Shown here piece by piece: positions 23,544 to 35,015 of a DNA stretch of 64,000 bases. The notes beneath the pieces were generated by a model. It saw nothing but the letters and a program-made list of their open reading frames with translations. It was not told the DNA's origin and did not search any database. Made by a program: the position numbers and the translations under genes. Source of the stretch: Chimonanthus salicifolius (taxonomy: Eukaryota; Streptophyta; Magnoliopsida; Laurales; Calycanthaceae); contig CM023541.1 in the NCBI GenBank assembly GCA_013350335.1, forward strand, positions 63,305,413 through 63,369,412, in the 5' to 3' direction. The stretch's first letter is position 1, and each line of letters starts with the position of its first letter.

Positions 23544-26500
23544 AAAGTAAATTTACTGGATCCCAGAACAGAATGGTTAAGATTGGAAATTACTTTTTCT
23601 GTTTTTGAAAAATTAAGATTGAAATTACTCAGTGTCAAACTATGAATGAGTGCAACTAAAGCCCAGAAAAGAGGATTTGGTTTTATTTTTATTTTTTTGA
23701 GGTCTAGAGGTGTCCAAGCCGTCGCACCTGACTAGTCCTCCAGGGGGTGTGAAAACCCCTCTATCCGCACGCACCAGATAAACAGATTTGGTTTGATTTG
23801 ATTCTTTAAAATGAATTTTTTTCCTAAAAAAATGGAGGGCTTGCATGGTGCACGAATTGGATAAAGTGTCAAGCAATGGTTGATTATCTTGTTGATGAAA
23901 AAGGCATTTCAATAAAGGTGGTAGTTTTGCATTGTCGTAAGAAGTCAAATTTGAGCACAAAAACATAGATGAAGCACATCTAGAGGGATCATGTGTCAAG
24001 AATTAAGATGTAATGAAAATACGAGTCCAAATTAAGTAAATATGAGAAAGGCCAAAGGTTAAGCAGCAGAGAAGATCAAGGAATGTTGTGTAAGCTTTTT
24101 ATAATTTTTATTTTATTTTATTGTTATTATATATTTTGCGAGAATGATATGCCTTGAATACATCAAGAAGGCCAAGGGCATACCAACAGAACATGTACCC
24201 CAAACTGTAGTCTAAGTTGCATAAGAATCATTACCATGTTATCCATAGCCAACCCCCAGTTTGCTAGTGTATCAGCCCTCTTAATTGTTGATCTTGGCAC
24301 ATGTTGAAGGTGGAAGCCTATAAGGTAGTTTTGATACGCATATTGTGGAGAAGGAAAACCACTCCAATATAAAGAAATTAAAGTATACAGGTTTAAAGAA
24401 CTAGGAGAAGAGGGAGACCAATAAAGACTTGGAAGATTATGTAGTGATCAATAGCATGGTTTCTGGTGGAATTGATTGGAAAATAGAACTTGGATAGATG
24501 GGATACGACTGGGTAATGACGATGACAACATTATCGCCATAATCAGAACCATTTATCCCAGCATCATAATTGATAGTGATGATAACACCACCAGGATTTA
24601 ACGATCGTGGGAGCCAGAGACCATCAAACAAGAGAGATCTCTTGTCCAATCTGACAATCCAAGTATTATCAGTTCTGCTTGGATAGACCAGCTCTGGATT
24701 CCAAATAAAACATTCTTACTTTATGATTGGAATAGATTGAAAGTGTGTCTTGGTTTCTAAGGAACTGCTAAAAGCGCAAGCGCTATAAATCAGAGCACAA
24801 ATATTTGTTCCTTTTTTGGGAAAGATAAAAACATTTACCAAAAAAAAAAAATTTGAAAGGTACAAAACATTTACAAAATTTACCTGTGGTTTAGAGAAAC
24901 TAGAGCTTGATTTCTTCTGGAATCCACCATCCATTCCAAATTCTTCAAAGAAACTTGATGACTTTGGTGGGAGAACATGACCAACCACTTGCGTACCTCC
25001 AGAAGTGGCTTCAGCAGAATGGACATCCTCTAGATATTCAAACCGAGAAGGAAAAGATGAACCCACTGTTGTTGAGGCACTAGCTGTAGAAGTGATGGCG
25101 GGAGCAGGTTCTTCAGGCTTCTGGTCATAAAGACTTTCACTTGGCTGCATTGAGAAGGTCATCATTGTGTTAAATAACTGCATGCTTATCCACCATACAT
25201 TGATCAAGAATAATAATTAAATTATTGAATTGCACTCCACTAATAAGTATTTTTACATATAACGCAGGGAATTATCTATTTATGATCATGTTGTGTCAAC
25301 CAATAACTCTCTTTAGAGTTGTTTGAATAAAATAATAACTTTCTCCATCCATAGAAATTAGCACTAAAAAGAAACTGTATTCATGTCAGCAAAGTATGTG
25401 TGTTACCTTTCTAGTAAGCTTGCGGGCACCAAGCCCTCCTGTCTTACTTCCAACCTTCTTTGCACCAAGGGGCTTCTTAACAGAACTGATAACAACCGAG
25501 TGAGAATTAGCTTTGGGTGAAGGAACAACTTCAGGAGTTTCATGCTTTTCAGCGGTAGTTTCCTTTGGCACATCAGCAATCTTTAAATCTGGAAGCCCAT
25601 TAGCTGTAGGTGCTGATTGAGATGCTACGGGTGATGAGGCCAACCCAGTCTCTTCTGACATACTTCTAGCAACTTCTTTTGAAACTAATTGTCTGTATAA
25701 CTCAGCAGCTCTTGATGTATATTTTGCCTCAATTTTTCCTCCATCTGTCCATCCATGCTGTTTAAAGAAAACCTGAGCACGGTTGTTTCCCCCAAAACTC
25801 ATCATTTTCAACTGCTCTGGAGTCCATGAATCTAGATTGGTGGACCTAGGAAACAAATTATTAGAAAAAATAATCCATTAGTTTTCAAGATCTAATAATG
25901 GTGGTGGGTGGGTTTTTTGGTGGGGGTGGAATTGCTACTTTGCTCCGCTAAATTTATTCAAGCTTTATCAATACCAGGTTTATATAGTTCTTTTTGGATG
26001 TTTTATTGTTCATAAAGTGCCAATGTCAAACTACGCTAGGCATCATGTCAGATAGTTGACTGGCACCTTTGAAGTAATTTGGCATATGCTTTCCACAAGC
26101 CTGAATAGTCTAAATTTAGACTCACCTGTTGCACCTTCCACATTCAAGATCAATGTAATAAAGGTAGGAACTCCTATTTGGAGCACATATGGCACATGGA
26201 AATGAGAAGGTTGGAAAGGTCTTTACTTGAATAAGTTGCATATAAAAAGTCACCTTAATCAGATACATGAAGCCATGTTTTTTAAGCTCCCGAAAATTCA
26301 ATTTTGTACAACGGTGGAAATTCAAAGTGTTAGATCAATGGGTTTTTAAACTCAATTGGGATCAAATTGGATAAGGTATATTTCAGAGGGGGTGTGTAGG
26401 TGTGAGGAGGGAAGGGATGTGATTAGAGCCATAGTTGTCCCTATTTGGTTAGTATCCTCAAATTTGAGGATGTCTCCATAGGTGATTCTCACTATATCTA

Positions 26501-29500
26501 AAGCCCAACGACAATACGTGGATAGGTGGGTTTGAAAGGCTTTGGCCTCAATCTAGTGCCTATAGTGTTTCATCTTCATGCACAAGTAAAACACAAGACA
26601 CCCCATATAAGAGCTCTCATGGTGGGAGCTCCATGTAGGGCCCACATCATAGGGTTGGGTGGGTTTGAAAGATCATGTATGTATATAGTGCTTACAGAAA
26701 ATTAGCTTAATTGAACAAATCTAACCATGGTCTTGAAGGACAAAAAAATTAGTGGTAGATAGGGGTGCAATTTTATCAAGTTTAATCCCATGGCTAGAGC
26801 CATTCAATCAAACATAATTTTCATAAGCATTAGATACACATAAATATCCATGTGGAGCCCGCCTATGATCATAAGGTTTGGTGAGTTTGAAAGATCTATG
26901 TGTGTATGTATAGTGCTTATAAAAAAATCATTTTAATTGAATGAGTCCAGCCATGGTTTTGAAGGAGCCGAAAATCAATGGTCAATAAGGGTGCACTTTT
27001 ATCAAGTTTAATCCCTTGGCTAGACTCATTCAATTAAATTGATTAATAAATAGCATTAGACACACATATAGATCTTTCAACCCCACGAAACTCCATAATC
27101 ATAGACAGGCTCCTCATGGAGCTCTCACTATTGAAACACTTTACAGAGTGTGCAATATGTATGTAGGAATTTATTTATTTATTTATTCATTTATTCATTT
27201 ATTTATGTATATTATTCAATGCCAACACCATTCAAAAAAAAGTCTATATATATTCTTGTGATTGGCATTAATAATGAGTCATTCATATCAAGAAGAAGAG
27301 ACTTTATTTCCTGAGTCTCCTCAAGAGAATTCAGCATGGAGTTTCCACAAGATTGGCAATCTAGACTTGTATATGTTTTTGTTCATGGGCTTTAGTGTGT
27401 GTCTTGAGATATTGTGTGAGACCCCTCCCAATTGAGGAGCCTAGCCTTCGACTAGAGGGGCACCAAGGAGAGAGAAAAGCTCCAGGCAGGCGCTAGGCGT
27501 GTGGAGAAGTCCCACATCACCCAATGAAGGCTTGGGGCACTGGTATATAAGCTTGGATGCTTCTCCCATAAAGCACAAGGCCTTTTGGGAGCTCCTCTTC
27601 GGTGGGGTCCTCAGAGCAAAGTCGTGCTGAGCCCGAGTGCGGGCCTAACGCAGACAATATTGTGTTGACGGGAGCAGATCGTTACAATTGGTATCAAAGC
27701 ACGGTTCAACTCTCAAACTGAGGGTGTGGGCTAGTGCAAGTCTCTACCCGCTATCGAGACCCGGAGGCGGCTCTGGTCTTAAAGGGGTAGGATATGAGAC
27801 CCCACCCAATTGAGGGGCCTAGCCTTGGACCAGCGGGGCGCCGAGGAGAGAGAAAAGAGCCAAGCTAGGCGTTGGCGTGTGGAGAAGTACCACATCGCCT
27901 AGTGAAGGCTTGGGGCACTGGTATATAAGCTTGGACGCTTCTCCCAAGCACGAGGTCTTTTGGGAGCTCCTCTTAGGTGGGGACCTCAGAGCAAAGTCGT
28001 GCGGGCCTAAAGCGGACAATATTGTGCTGGCGAGAGCGGGTCGTTACATATTGGGCTTTCTATTCTCGTCATGCTTCGGACTGAAACTCAGGATGGGTCG
28101 GGCCGAGTTTATATAAACCCAACCAACCCATATCAAAAATTATTTAGCCCAACCAGGCCGACCCAAATTGCTCAACCCAACCCAACCCAAGTTGTTGGCC
28201 CAACACAACAGAGTCAGAGAAGATCGAGAGCCAGAGAGGAGTGAGTGTCAAAGGGACCCATTGTCAAGGAGGGAGGGATCAAAGGACTGTCGGAATATCG
28301 AATACTGAATCGAGAGCCATCGCCGCAATGAAGACTAGCAGGAGAGGCCGGAGAGGCGAAGAGAGAACTCAAAAGAAGAGCGGAATTGAGGCAGAGAGAA
28401 GTCAAAGGAGATGCGTTGAGAGGCAGAGAGAGAACGGCAAGGTGCGAGCAAAGTCGAACGAACGGAGGCAGAGAATCGATGGAGAGAGAATGGAGATGCA
28501 CTAACAGCAAAGGCAGAGAGAGGAATGGAAGAGCAGAGGCGGAGAGGCACTAGCAACAGAGGAACAAAGGAGCAGAGTCGAAGGAGGAAGCAGACAGGAA
28601 TGGTAGCAGATGGCTAGGGCTCGATGAATGAAGAAAAACAAATGTTGCTGGTGTTTTCTAGAACTTGGGTTGGGTCGGGTCAATTAGGGTCGTATTAGGT
28701 CGAATTTTAATTTTGGAGCCCAACCCAGCCCAACCCAAATTTCATATGAGTTTTTTTCCAACCCGACCTGATCCTAAATTTACAAATGCACAACCCAGTC
28801 CATTGATTTCACGAATCGGGTCATGTGAGTCCAAGTAAAACCCGACCCAAGTTTCACCCCTAGGTTTTTGCATGTAAAGCAGCAAGCCATGCTTAATTGC
28901 TATCATTTGGAAATTGTAATGTCCTCCAAATCTTAATGGGTCAATATATACCAATACTATTTAGTACATAAAACATATTCATCGATAATAAGTTACAGAT
29001 GCCCAATAAGTTGACTGTAAGAAGAATAAGCCAAAAATGCATGAAGCAATTTCGATTTCTGCTACTTGGAACATCCAAATGCAGCCACAAAGGGGCAAAA
29101 GCATTTTGGAGCAATCGTCTGAATAAAACAGATATCAAGTCACAAAAAGAAAGTCTTATCTCCTACATGCATCAAAATTGAATCTGTAAATCGAATGCAA
29201 CGCACTTTCTTCCAAGACAACCATTTCTAGGCTAAAAATACAAAGGGGTTCAACCATATCTGGCAACATTGGCTTTTTATCTGATACAAACAACGAATCA
29301 AATTGGATAAATGGAAAACAAAGTACTTTCTTTGAAAACAACCATTCTTAAGCTAAAAACACAAATCTCTTCAGCCAAATTAGGTAAAAGTCGGTTCTTT
29401 TCAAGAAAAGTCCTTCCTTCCCATGTATAGAAAGTTCTATCTTTTACATGCATGGAATTGAATAATGGAATGCTAATTAACTTCTTTGAGAATAACCATT

Positions 29501-29968
29501 ACGGTTTTCACCAAAATTGGTAAAAAATATGGAAAAGTCCTTCCTTTTCCATGTATCCAAACGGATCCGATGGTTAATTTCAAAGAAAACATTTATTTCT
29601 TCGATTTTGGGATTGGAAACAAAACCGGAAATTCGTAAAAACCTGACGAAGCTAATATGTACGCCAAGGCTGCGGTGAGCGGCGGAGCAGTCGATGCAGA
29701 GGAAGATACCGTAGGTGACGGACGCCCATGTCGGATTCTTCGCATTGCAATCGAAACACATCTGATAAAAAACGGGGGAAAGAAAAAAAAACGGTGAGAT
29801 CTGAAGAATTCTGTTCAGATCTGCAATTTTTCTCATGGGATCTCGGAAAAAAATATTGTTTTTGGAATTGGAAATTGGGGGGCAGAGGAAAAAAATTACC
29901 TTGTTTTCGGCTTTGGATTTGAGTTTTCTGAAAATGGCGTTCTTGTCTGTGAAGCTTTCCGTAGCCAT
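21017..29968 (-). CDS. ARF GTPase-activating protein, Glo3/ArfGAP2/3 type (AGD8/9/10 class)
   Basis: Seven exons on the minus strand give 407 aa: 29968-29900, 29761-29643, 25845-25407, 25144-24884, 23401-23276, 22495-22394, 21124-21017. All phases fit. The start [19 protein letters not shown] has a strong context (GCCGCCATGG). The ArfGAP zinc finger CFDC...CIDC has the C-x2-C-x16-C-x2-C-x4-R pattern (Cys25, 28, 45, 48; arginine finger Arg53), followed by the [13 protein letters not shown] and [13 protein letters not shown] blocks. Two ISSxxxFG motifs (ISSAQFFG at 313-320, ISSADLFG at 343-350) are the hallmark of the Glo3/ArfGAP2/3 group, which stimulates GTP hydrolysis by ARF1 on COPI coats at the Golgi. 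Which Arabidopsis paralogue (AGD8, 9 or 10) is closest cannot be settled by eye. Intron 2 (25846-29642) is 3.8 kb and filled with repeats, including a complete TRIM. Confidence 0.95.
21231..21255. repeat. (GA)n microsatellite in ARF GAP intron 6
   Basis: Pure GA run in the intron before the last exon; CT on the transcribed strand. Confidence 0.9.
23497..23540. repeat. (TA)n microsatellite in ARF GAP intron 4
   Basis: About 22 TA units located about 100 bp upstream (in transcript sense) of exon 5. Confidence 0.9.
24165..24330 (-). mobile_element. Retroelement RNase H C-terminal remnant
   Basis: Minus-strand translation reads [17 protein letters not shown], which resembles the C-terminal HVPR..NxxADxLAN block of RNase H-like domains in plant retroelements, where the Asp is the last catalytic residue. 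It lies in ARF GAP intron 4 in the same orientation as the gene. Only this block is recognisable, so the class (LINE or LTR) is uncertain. Confidence 0.5.
26629..27110. repeat. Two direct copies with an inverted end in ARF GAP intron 2
   Basis: A unit of about 225 bp occurs twice in a row (about 26629-26854 and 26855-27080). Shared landmarks are GTTTGAAAGATC, ATAGTGCTTA, CCATGGT(C/T)TTGAAGGA, TTTTATCAAGTTTAATCCC and GCATTAGA. The end GATCTTTCAACCCCACGAAA is the reverse complement of the start of copy 2. The arrangement suggests a foldback or nested MITE. Confidence 0.6.
27415..28048 (+). mobile_element. Complete TRIM-like miniature LTR retrotransposon
   Basis: Two similar terminal repeats (27415-27686, starting TGTGAGACCCC and ending GTTACA; 27793-28048, starting TATGAGACCCC and ending GTTACA) flank a 106-bp interior. 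Directly after the left repeat comes TTGGTATCAAAGC (27688-27700), resembling the initiator tRNA-Met primer site TGGTATCAGAGC. The purine tract AAAGGGGTAGGA (27781-27792) precedes the right repeat. The 5-bp duplication TATTG flanks the element (27410-27414, 28049-28053). Each repeat has a TATA box (TATATAAGCTTGG). No coding capacity is present, as in TRIMs. It sits in ARF GAP intron 2, antisense to the gene. The right repeat is shorter (256 against 272 bp) by small deletions. Confidence 0.88.
28080..28866. repeat. GGGTCGGG/CCCGACCC-ended repeat with purine-rich core
   Basis: Both flanks (28080-28200 and 28660-28866) consist of CCCAACCC, GGGTTGGGTCGGG and CCCGACCC words. The core (about 28205-28620) is strongly purine-rich on the plus strand. 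ORFs in it on both strands are compositional and show no family. It is probably one transposable element; exact ends were not found. It lies in ARF GAP intron 2. Confidence 0.45.
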
Positions 29969-29983
29969 GGCGGCAGCAGAGAA

Positions 29984-29990
<7 letters not shown>

Positions 29991-30033
<43 letters not shown>
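29991..30033. promoter_or_regulatory. (GA)n/(CT)n tract just upstream of the ARF GAP start codon
   Basis: An uninterrupted run of about 21 GA units ends 23 bases upstream of the minus-strand ATG, so it reads (CT)n in the probable 5' UTR or core promoter. CT/GA tracts at this position are common in plant promoters and can bind GAGA-binding (BPC) proteins; that role is inferred, not shown. Confidence 0.55.
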
Positions 30034-30036
<3 letters not shown>

Positions 30037-31100
30037 GAGGAAGAGAGAGACCCAAGAGGAGGAGGGAAGGGAATTTATCGAGGAAAACGCCTCCTCAGGG
30101 GGGTAAAGGGGAAAAATTAATGAAAGAGGAAAACGAGCCAAACAGCGGAAAAGATCGTCCGATGCGTATATGCGTTTTATCAGAACTCCTTTACCTTTTT
30201 AAAGTTTTGACCTACGATCTTCGAGCGGGTCAATTTTGATCCGATCCGCGAATCCGACCCGAAAAAAATAAAGTTCGATGCGAGTATTTTTCAAAAATAA
30301 TTTTGACTCTAAGTCTACACAGCCCTATTTGGAAACCAGTAAATTTTAATATTAAATTTTTTAAATTTAGTGGGTCACTGGAACATCCATTTAAATTAAA
30401 ATCTTATTATTTGATTGTCATTAAATGACAGAAATATTGAAAATTATATTTTTTAAATATTTAAAATTTAGTCGTTTATCAAGTGTTAAATTCAAAGTCT
30501 TAGTTTATAAATTACATTTCTCATTGGCTAATGCAAATAAAGAGAAAGGACAACTCATATATCTTTCACTGCATATTAAACTTTTTTTTTTTTTTCATTT
30601 TAATAAAAATGTAGATAAAAAAGAGTCAGATTTAATTAGCTAAATTAAAATATAAATCAAGTTTTTTTTTTTTTTGTGCGTGTGAATTGGGGGAGGGTTG
30701 TGTTTGGGTGGAGGAGGATTTAGTGGAAGGCAATCGTTCTTGGCCATTGCCTCCTTTCTTCCTTTGTCCTCAAACGTATGGTCTTGGAAATAGAAATGTC
30801 TATGGGCTGAGTTTTCCTTCTCCCAAGCCCCTATCAAATATCAAAAGCCTAAATTTGCCTATGCGTTTTCTCTCTTTTATTTTTTATTTAAAAAAATACA
30901 TAAAACAGGAAAAAATATAGAAAATCTAATAGAAACCGTTATTTTTATAAAATTTTAGACTTTTCAAAAATCAAGACTTTGATACAATTTTAAAAATGGC
31001 CTAAAATTTTGAAAATTATCTAAATAATTATGAATAAGAAAATAAAGACGAAGAAATACATAGTATAACTTCTATGTTCTTAAATATCCTCTAGTGACAT

Positions 31101-32532
31101 GTGTCTTACAGGCCCGGCCTAACTATAAGGCAAGTTAGACCTGGGCTTTAGGCCCTCATTTAAAAAGGGCCCCACTCCTATTTTGATTATATGGTGGAAC
31201 AAATGGGATTGACAGACAGAGCATGTGTAAAAAGGGACAAAACTATAACATATTAAGTCCAGCCTAACTATAAAGCATGTTAGGCTTGGGCCTTAGGCCC
31301 CCATTTGAAAAAGGCCCCACTCCTACTTTGATTGCATGATGGAGTAGATGGGATTAAGGGACAGAGCATGTGAAAAAAGGGACAAAACTAAAGCATATTA
31401 AGTCCAACCTAACTATAAAGCATGTTAAGTCTAGCCTAACTATAAAGCAAGTTAGGCTTGGGCCTTAGGCCCCCATTTGAAAAAGGCCCCACTCCTACTT
31501 TGATTGCATGATGGAGTAGATGGGATTGAGGGACAAAGCATGTGGAAAAAGGGACATGTCTAAGCGTGTTTGGCTTAGATGAAAAATGGTAAAACCATTT
31601 GCAATGAGAGGAAATGCAAAGTATTCAATTTTTGAGGGATGTATTAAGAGTTTTTTTTTTCTTTGTTTTTTTGAATTATGATAAGATATTTGGTAATAAA
31701 TACTCTACAATTGAAATGAGACTAGTTTTAGTAGAAATATTCATCGAGAGTTAGGACATAGTTTTACAAAATACTCATCTCCAATTTTGATCATAGACCT
31801 AAAGGATCTTTCATCTAATAAGTGGATCAAATATTTCGAAAATTACATATGTTGGCAAACAGATATAAGGGCTACAAAGCTAGAAAAATTCAGTAATTTC
31901 AAGTACTCAAGGGTCAAGAGGGGCCTCTTCTGTTAATAAAATAAGCAATTGATTAAAGCAATTTAGATGAGGGGAATGTATTTCAAGGGATTCTTCTAGC
32001 CATTTTTGGCATTGTTTGCATTTTCTGTTGGTGTTGATTTGTGAATTTGTAGGGTTGAAATTTTAGATTATTTTGTGCTTCTTTTGGTTTAAGTTTTTGC
32101 TTATAAATTTAGTTAACAATATATTTCCTCTTTGCAAATCATGGTATGACTTTTAATTTAAAGATCTTTGGTGAGTTAGTAGAATAATAGAGGACATTGT
32201 AACCATTCATCAATTCTCTTATTTTCACAATGTCATGTTCTATTGTTCTTTAACCTTTCAATTTAGTTCATTTTAATTTTTCATTAATTTAAAGACTAAA
32301 TGAATTAACCATATTTGCAATTATATGTTAGCAAAACATGAATACAAAAATTTAATTAGTAATTTTACATCTCAAAAAGTAAGAAAAAATAAATTTTAGA
32401 TAATTTTATTATTATATATAATTAAAATTTTAATTAATTATTACTTATAGTAATATATTAAATACTAAGAAGGCTCCATTTTAATTTTTCGCCTTAGGCC
32501 TCAACATATGTCGAGCTGGCACTGGTGTCTTA
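31101..32532. mobile_element. Non-autonomous hAT transposon with target-site duplication
   Basis: The element is 31109-32524 (1416 bp). Its ends CAGGCCCGGCC and, in reverse complement, CAGTGCCAGCTC are short imperfect inverted repeats of the CAG-type usual in plant hAT elements. A perfect 8-bp duplication GTGTCTTA flanks it (31101-31108 and 32525-32532). No transposase ORF remains. The left subterminal region carries three tandem units of about 145 bp. Confidence 0.85.
31117..31560 (+). repeat. Three tandem ~145-bp subterminal repeats of the hAT element
   Basis: Units begin with GCCTAACTATAA (31117, 31262, 31407/31434). Each runs through GGGC(C/T)TTAGGCCC, GGCCCCACTCCTA, GATGG(A/T)-type and AAAGGGACA words. 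Between the second and third unit a 27-bp start segment is itself duplicated. Confidence 0.85.
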
Positions 32533-33754
32533 TATTACAATTTATAACTATTTTATTAAAAAAAAATTTAATAAAATATCATAATATTAAAAATTTAGAC
32601 AAATGTCATTAATACTCTATTTGTTGGATCTCATTCGTAAATGTGCTAACTGCTGAGTAATATAGAGCAAACTACTGTACAAGTGATAGATCATTTATAT
32701 TTTAATTAGGTCATACATCTTTAGCTATAGTATAAAAGAATGAGTTAACGATAGGAAGTGGTAAAATTTGACCCACATAGTCTTCTTAATCATATAATTT
32801 AAACCTTAAAATTTTATTTTTACAAGTCGTTATTTTTTTTCATAGTTAACTTTACAAGGCTATAATAATTAGATAAAGAAAATCAATTTAAAATCTTCTA
32901 TCTATTTAGTCTTATAACTATTTCATGCAGCTATTTTAGAGCTCGACTGGTCAATTTCCACATAAAATTACCTTAAAGTCTGCTCTACTATTTCTTATTT
33001 TGTGTGAATAATGTTTTACTCGTTACTCTAACTACCGTTTTTACTGTCTGAAAACATACTATTATGGAATTATCATATGTCAATACTTAATAGTCTGTTT
33101 TGAAGAGACAATTCAACTTGAATTGAACTCTTTTAAGAAAACTCAATGACTCTGGGTGAAAAATATCATAATGTATGAGTCGATATTTGTGATATCGACC
33201 AATATTCGATATATATTGTCAATATCAGTAGTTTTAATTCTTTTTAAATAAGAGAGAAAAATTTCTTAGCCAATACCGATATTTTATTCCCTGGTTTGAA
33301 ATTCTTCAATAAATATAAGTTTGAAAGTTTTGTTAAATATATACATCATCTATTTAAATTTAAAAAAATTGAATAAAATTTTGAAGAAGAATTAAATATT
33401 TATACATTTCAGATCTCAACCACCTTGTTTGGGCTTGCGACTCACGTAAGATCTGCCGATTCCAAAATTGTCTATTTGTTAAGAGTCGTTGGATTCAGAA
33501 GTTCTTAGATCTCATTCCTGACACGTACACTCCACCAAACCCTAAAATGATTCAGTTCTAAGGTTCCTTCACTCTCATTTCTGACTACTCCAACAGTCAA
33601 CTCATTTGACTTCATAAGTCAATTTTATTAGGTATTTAAGACAACATTTTTTTTTTTTAAATTTATGTGTGAAAAATTACAGGAATCCAACATAACACAA
33701 ATATAAAAAATAAAATTTGGATAAGATCTTCTTATTTTATTAGAAGATCAAAAC

Positions 33755-34092
33755 TTGACGGATTGTGTTAAAGAGTGTGGGTTTATTGCTAGGAGTTTGA
33801 TCGGTATTGCTAGGGATATTTGGCTAATGTGCATGTGTGGTGGCGTATGTTTCACTCACTCACCTCGATCTGCTAACTATGTGGCAGATTTTTTAGCGAA
33901 AGCCGGGGTGCTTCTACTTTTTCTATCTTTGGAATTTTATTCTTCTCTTCAACCTTGATGTATTTTGGTTTCTTTTGTTGTTTTGATATTCTTCTTTTTA
34001 GGATTTGAGTATACATCTCTTATACTTGAATCGTATCCCTTGTAATTTCTTTTTAATGAGAAGTTACCGTTAACGTTTAAAAAAAAAAAAGA
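33755..34092 (+). mobile_element. 5'-truncated LINE, RNase H 3' end
   Basis: The reading IARDIWLMCMCGGVCFTHSPRSANYVADFLAKAG matches the end of the RNase H domain at 47469-47580, followed by the same 3' UTR words (TTTTTAATGAGAAGTTACCGTTAA) and a poly-A run at 34080-34090. Only the last part of the element was inserted, as is usual for LINE integration. Confidence 0.75.
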
Positions 34093-34559
34093 GGGTGGGT
34101 TTATTTTTATTGAAGATTAGATAAAAAGATATATTATTATGAATATTATCGCGTTTTAAAAATAAAACTCATGAAGAAATCACTTTAGCGCTTCATTTTA
34201 AAATAAAAAATATGTTAGTGATAGATATTTTTATTTGTTGTGAACAATTTAGATTCAGAAATAAACAGGTGCCAAGGTGTAGTGTAAGCTGGATTTACAG
34301 TAGTTTCACCCTTTACAAAAAATACAAAATTGGAAATTGATTGTAAATGGGGCCCAGTGATGATAGTAGTTTCATACATTGACTGCTAGGATCCACTTTA
34401 TGAAAAACAACTTGGGATGATGACATATTATGATAGCCAAGGTATGTACACCATATGGCCCATTGAAAATTAGGCTGATTGCAGCAGATGTGCACCATTT
34501 CAAAAGTGGCAAGAATATCCAGTTCTATATATCTTTTTTTTTTGCTAAAAGTTTTCAGA

Positions 34560-35015
34560 TTTTAGGGGATGATATGCAAATTTTTTGAACCTTTGACTTT
34601 TTTCATAAATAGGCCTAAAACCAATATACCTGAAAAATCAGCCAAAAATTTGGATATATGGAGATAAATATTTAAAATAAAATAAAAATCCGAATCGGAG
34701 ATGGCCAAAATATCATATGAAATTCTCCCATTATGGGCCCAATAATTTAGATCCTTAGCGAACTTTCGTATCGGCCGAGATCTTTTCTCTCTCTTTAATT
34801 TTTTTCTTTTTGAAAATCTCAGTGGGTTCTTTTTTTAAAAAAAAAAAAAAATCGGCTGGCCCCACAACCGATTTTCCTTTTTTTAAGAAAGAAAGCGGCC
34901 GATATTCGGCCGAGATCTTATCCATATCGGCAGAATTTTTTTTTTCTCTGACCGATACTTATCATATCGGCCGAGATATGTTGGTCCTAAAAAACCCGAG
35001 ATTTATACCGCTGTC
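34560..35015 (+). repeat. CGGCCG-palindrome dispersed repeat, copy 3
   Basis: The best preserved copy, with GTATCGGCCGAGAT, GCGGCCGATATTCGGCCGA, CATATCGGCAG and CATATCGGCCGAGATAT. It matches 11740-12025 over roughly 280 bp and in its left part shares words with 110-290 (TCAGCCAAA, ATTTGGATATA-like). Confidence 0.7.

Noticed and set aside
27415..28048. Cassandra-type TRIM carrying a 5S rRNA promoter
   Set aside because: The repeats do not contain the conserved 5S box A/box C words and do not start TGTAACACCCC; it is a different TRIM.
28214..28683. Arg/Glu-rich and Ser/Leu-rich ORFs on both strands
   Set aside because: Composition of the purine-rich repeat core explains them; no domain is recognisable.
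29969..30055. In-frame N-terminal extension of the ARF GAP with a Leu-Ser repeat encoded by the CT microsatellite
   Set aside because: The upstream frame is open, but its first codon at 30055 is TTG, not ATG. No in-frame ATG lies upstream, and MATES has a strong start context.
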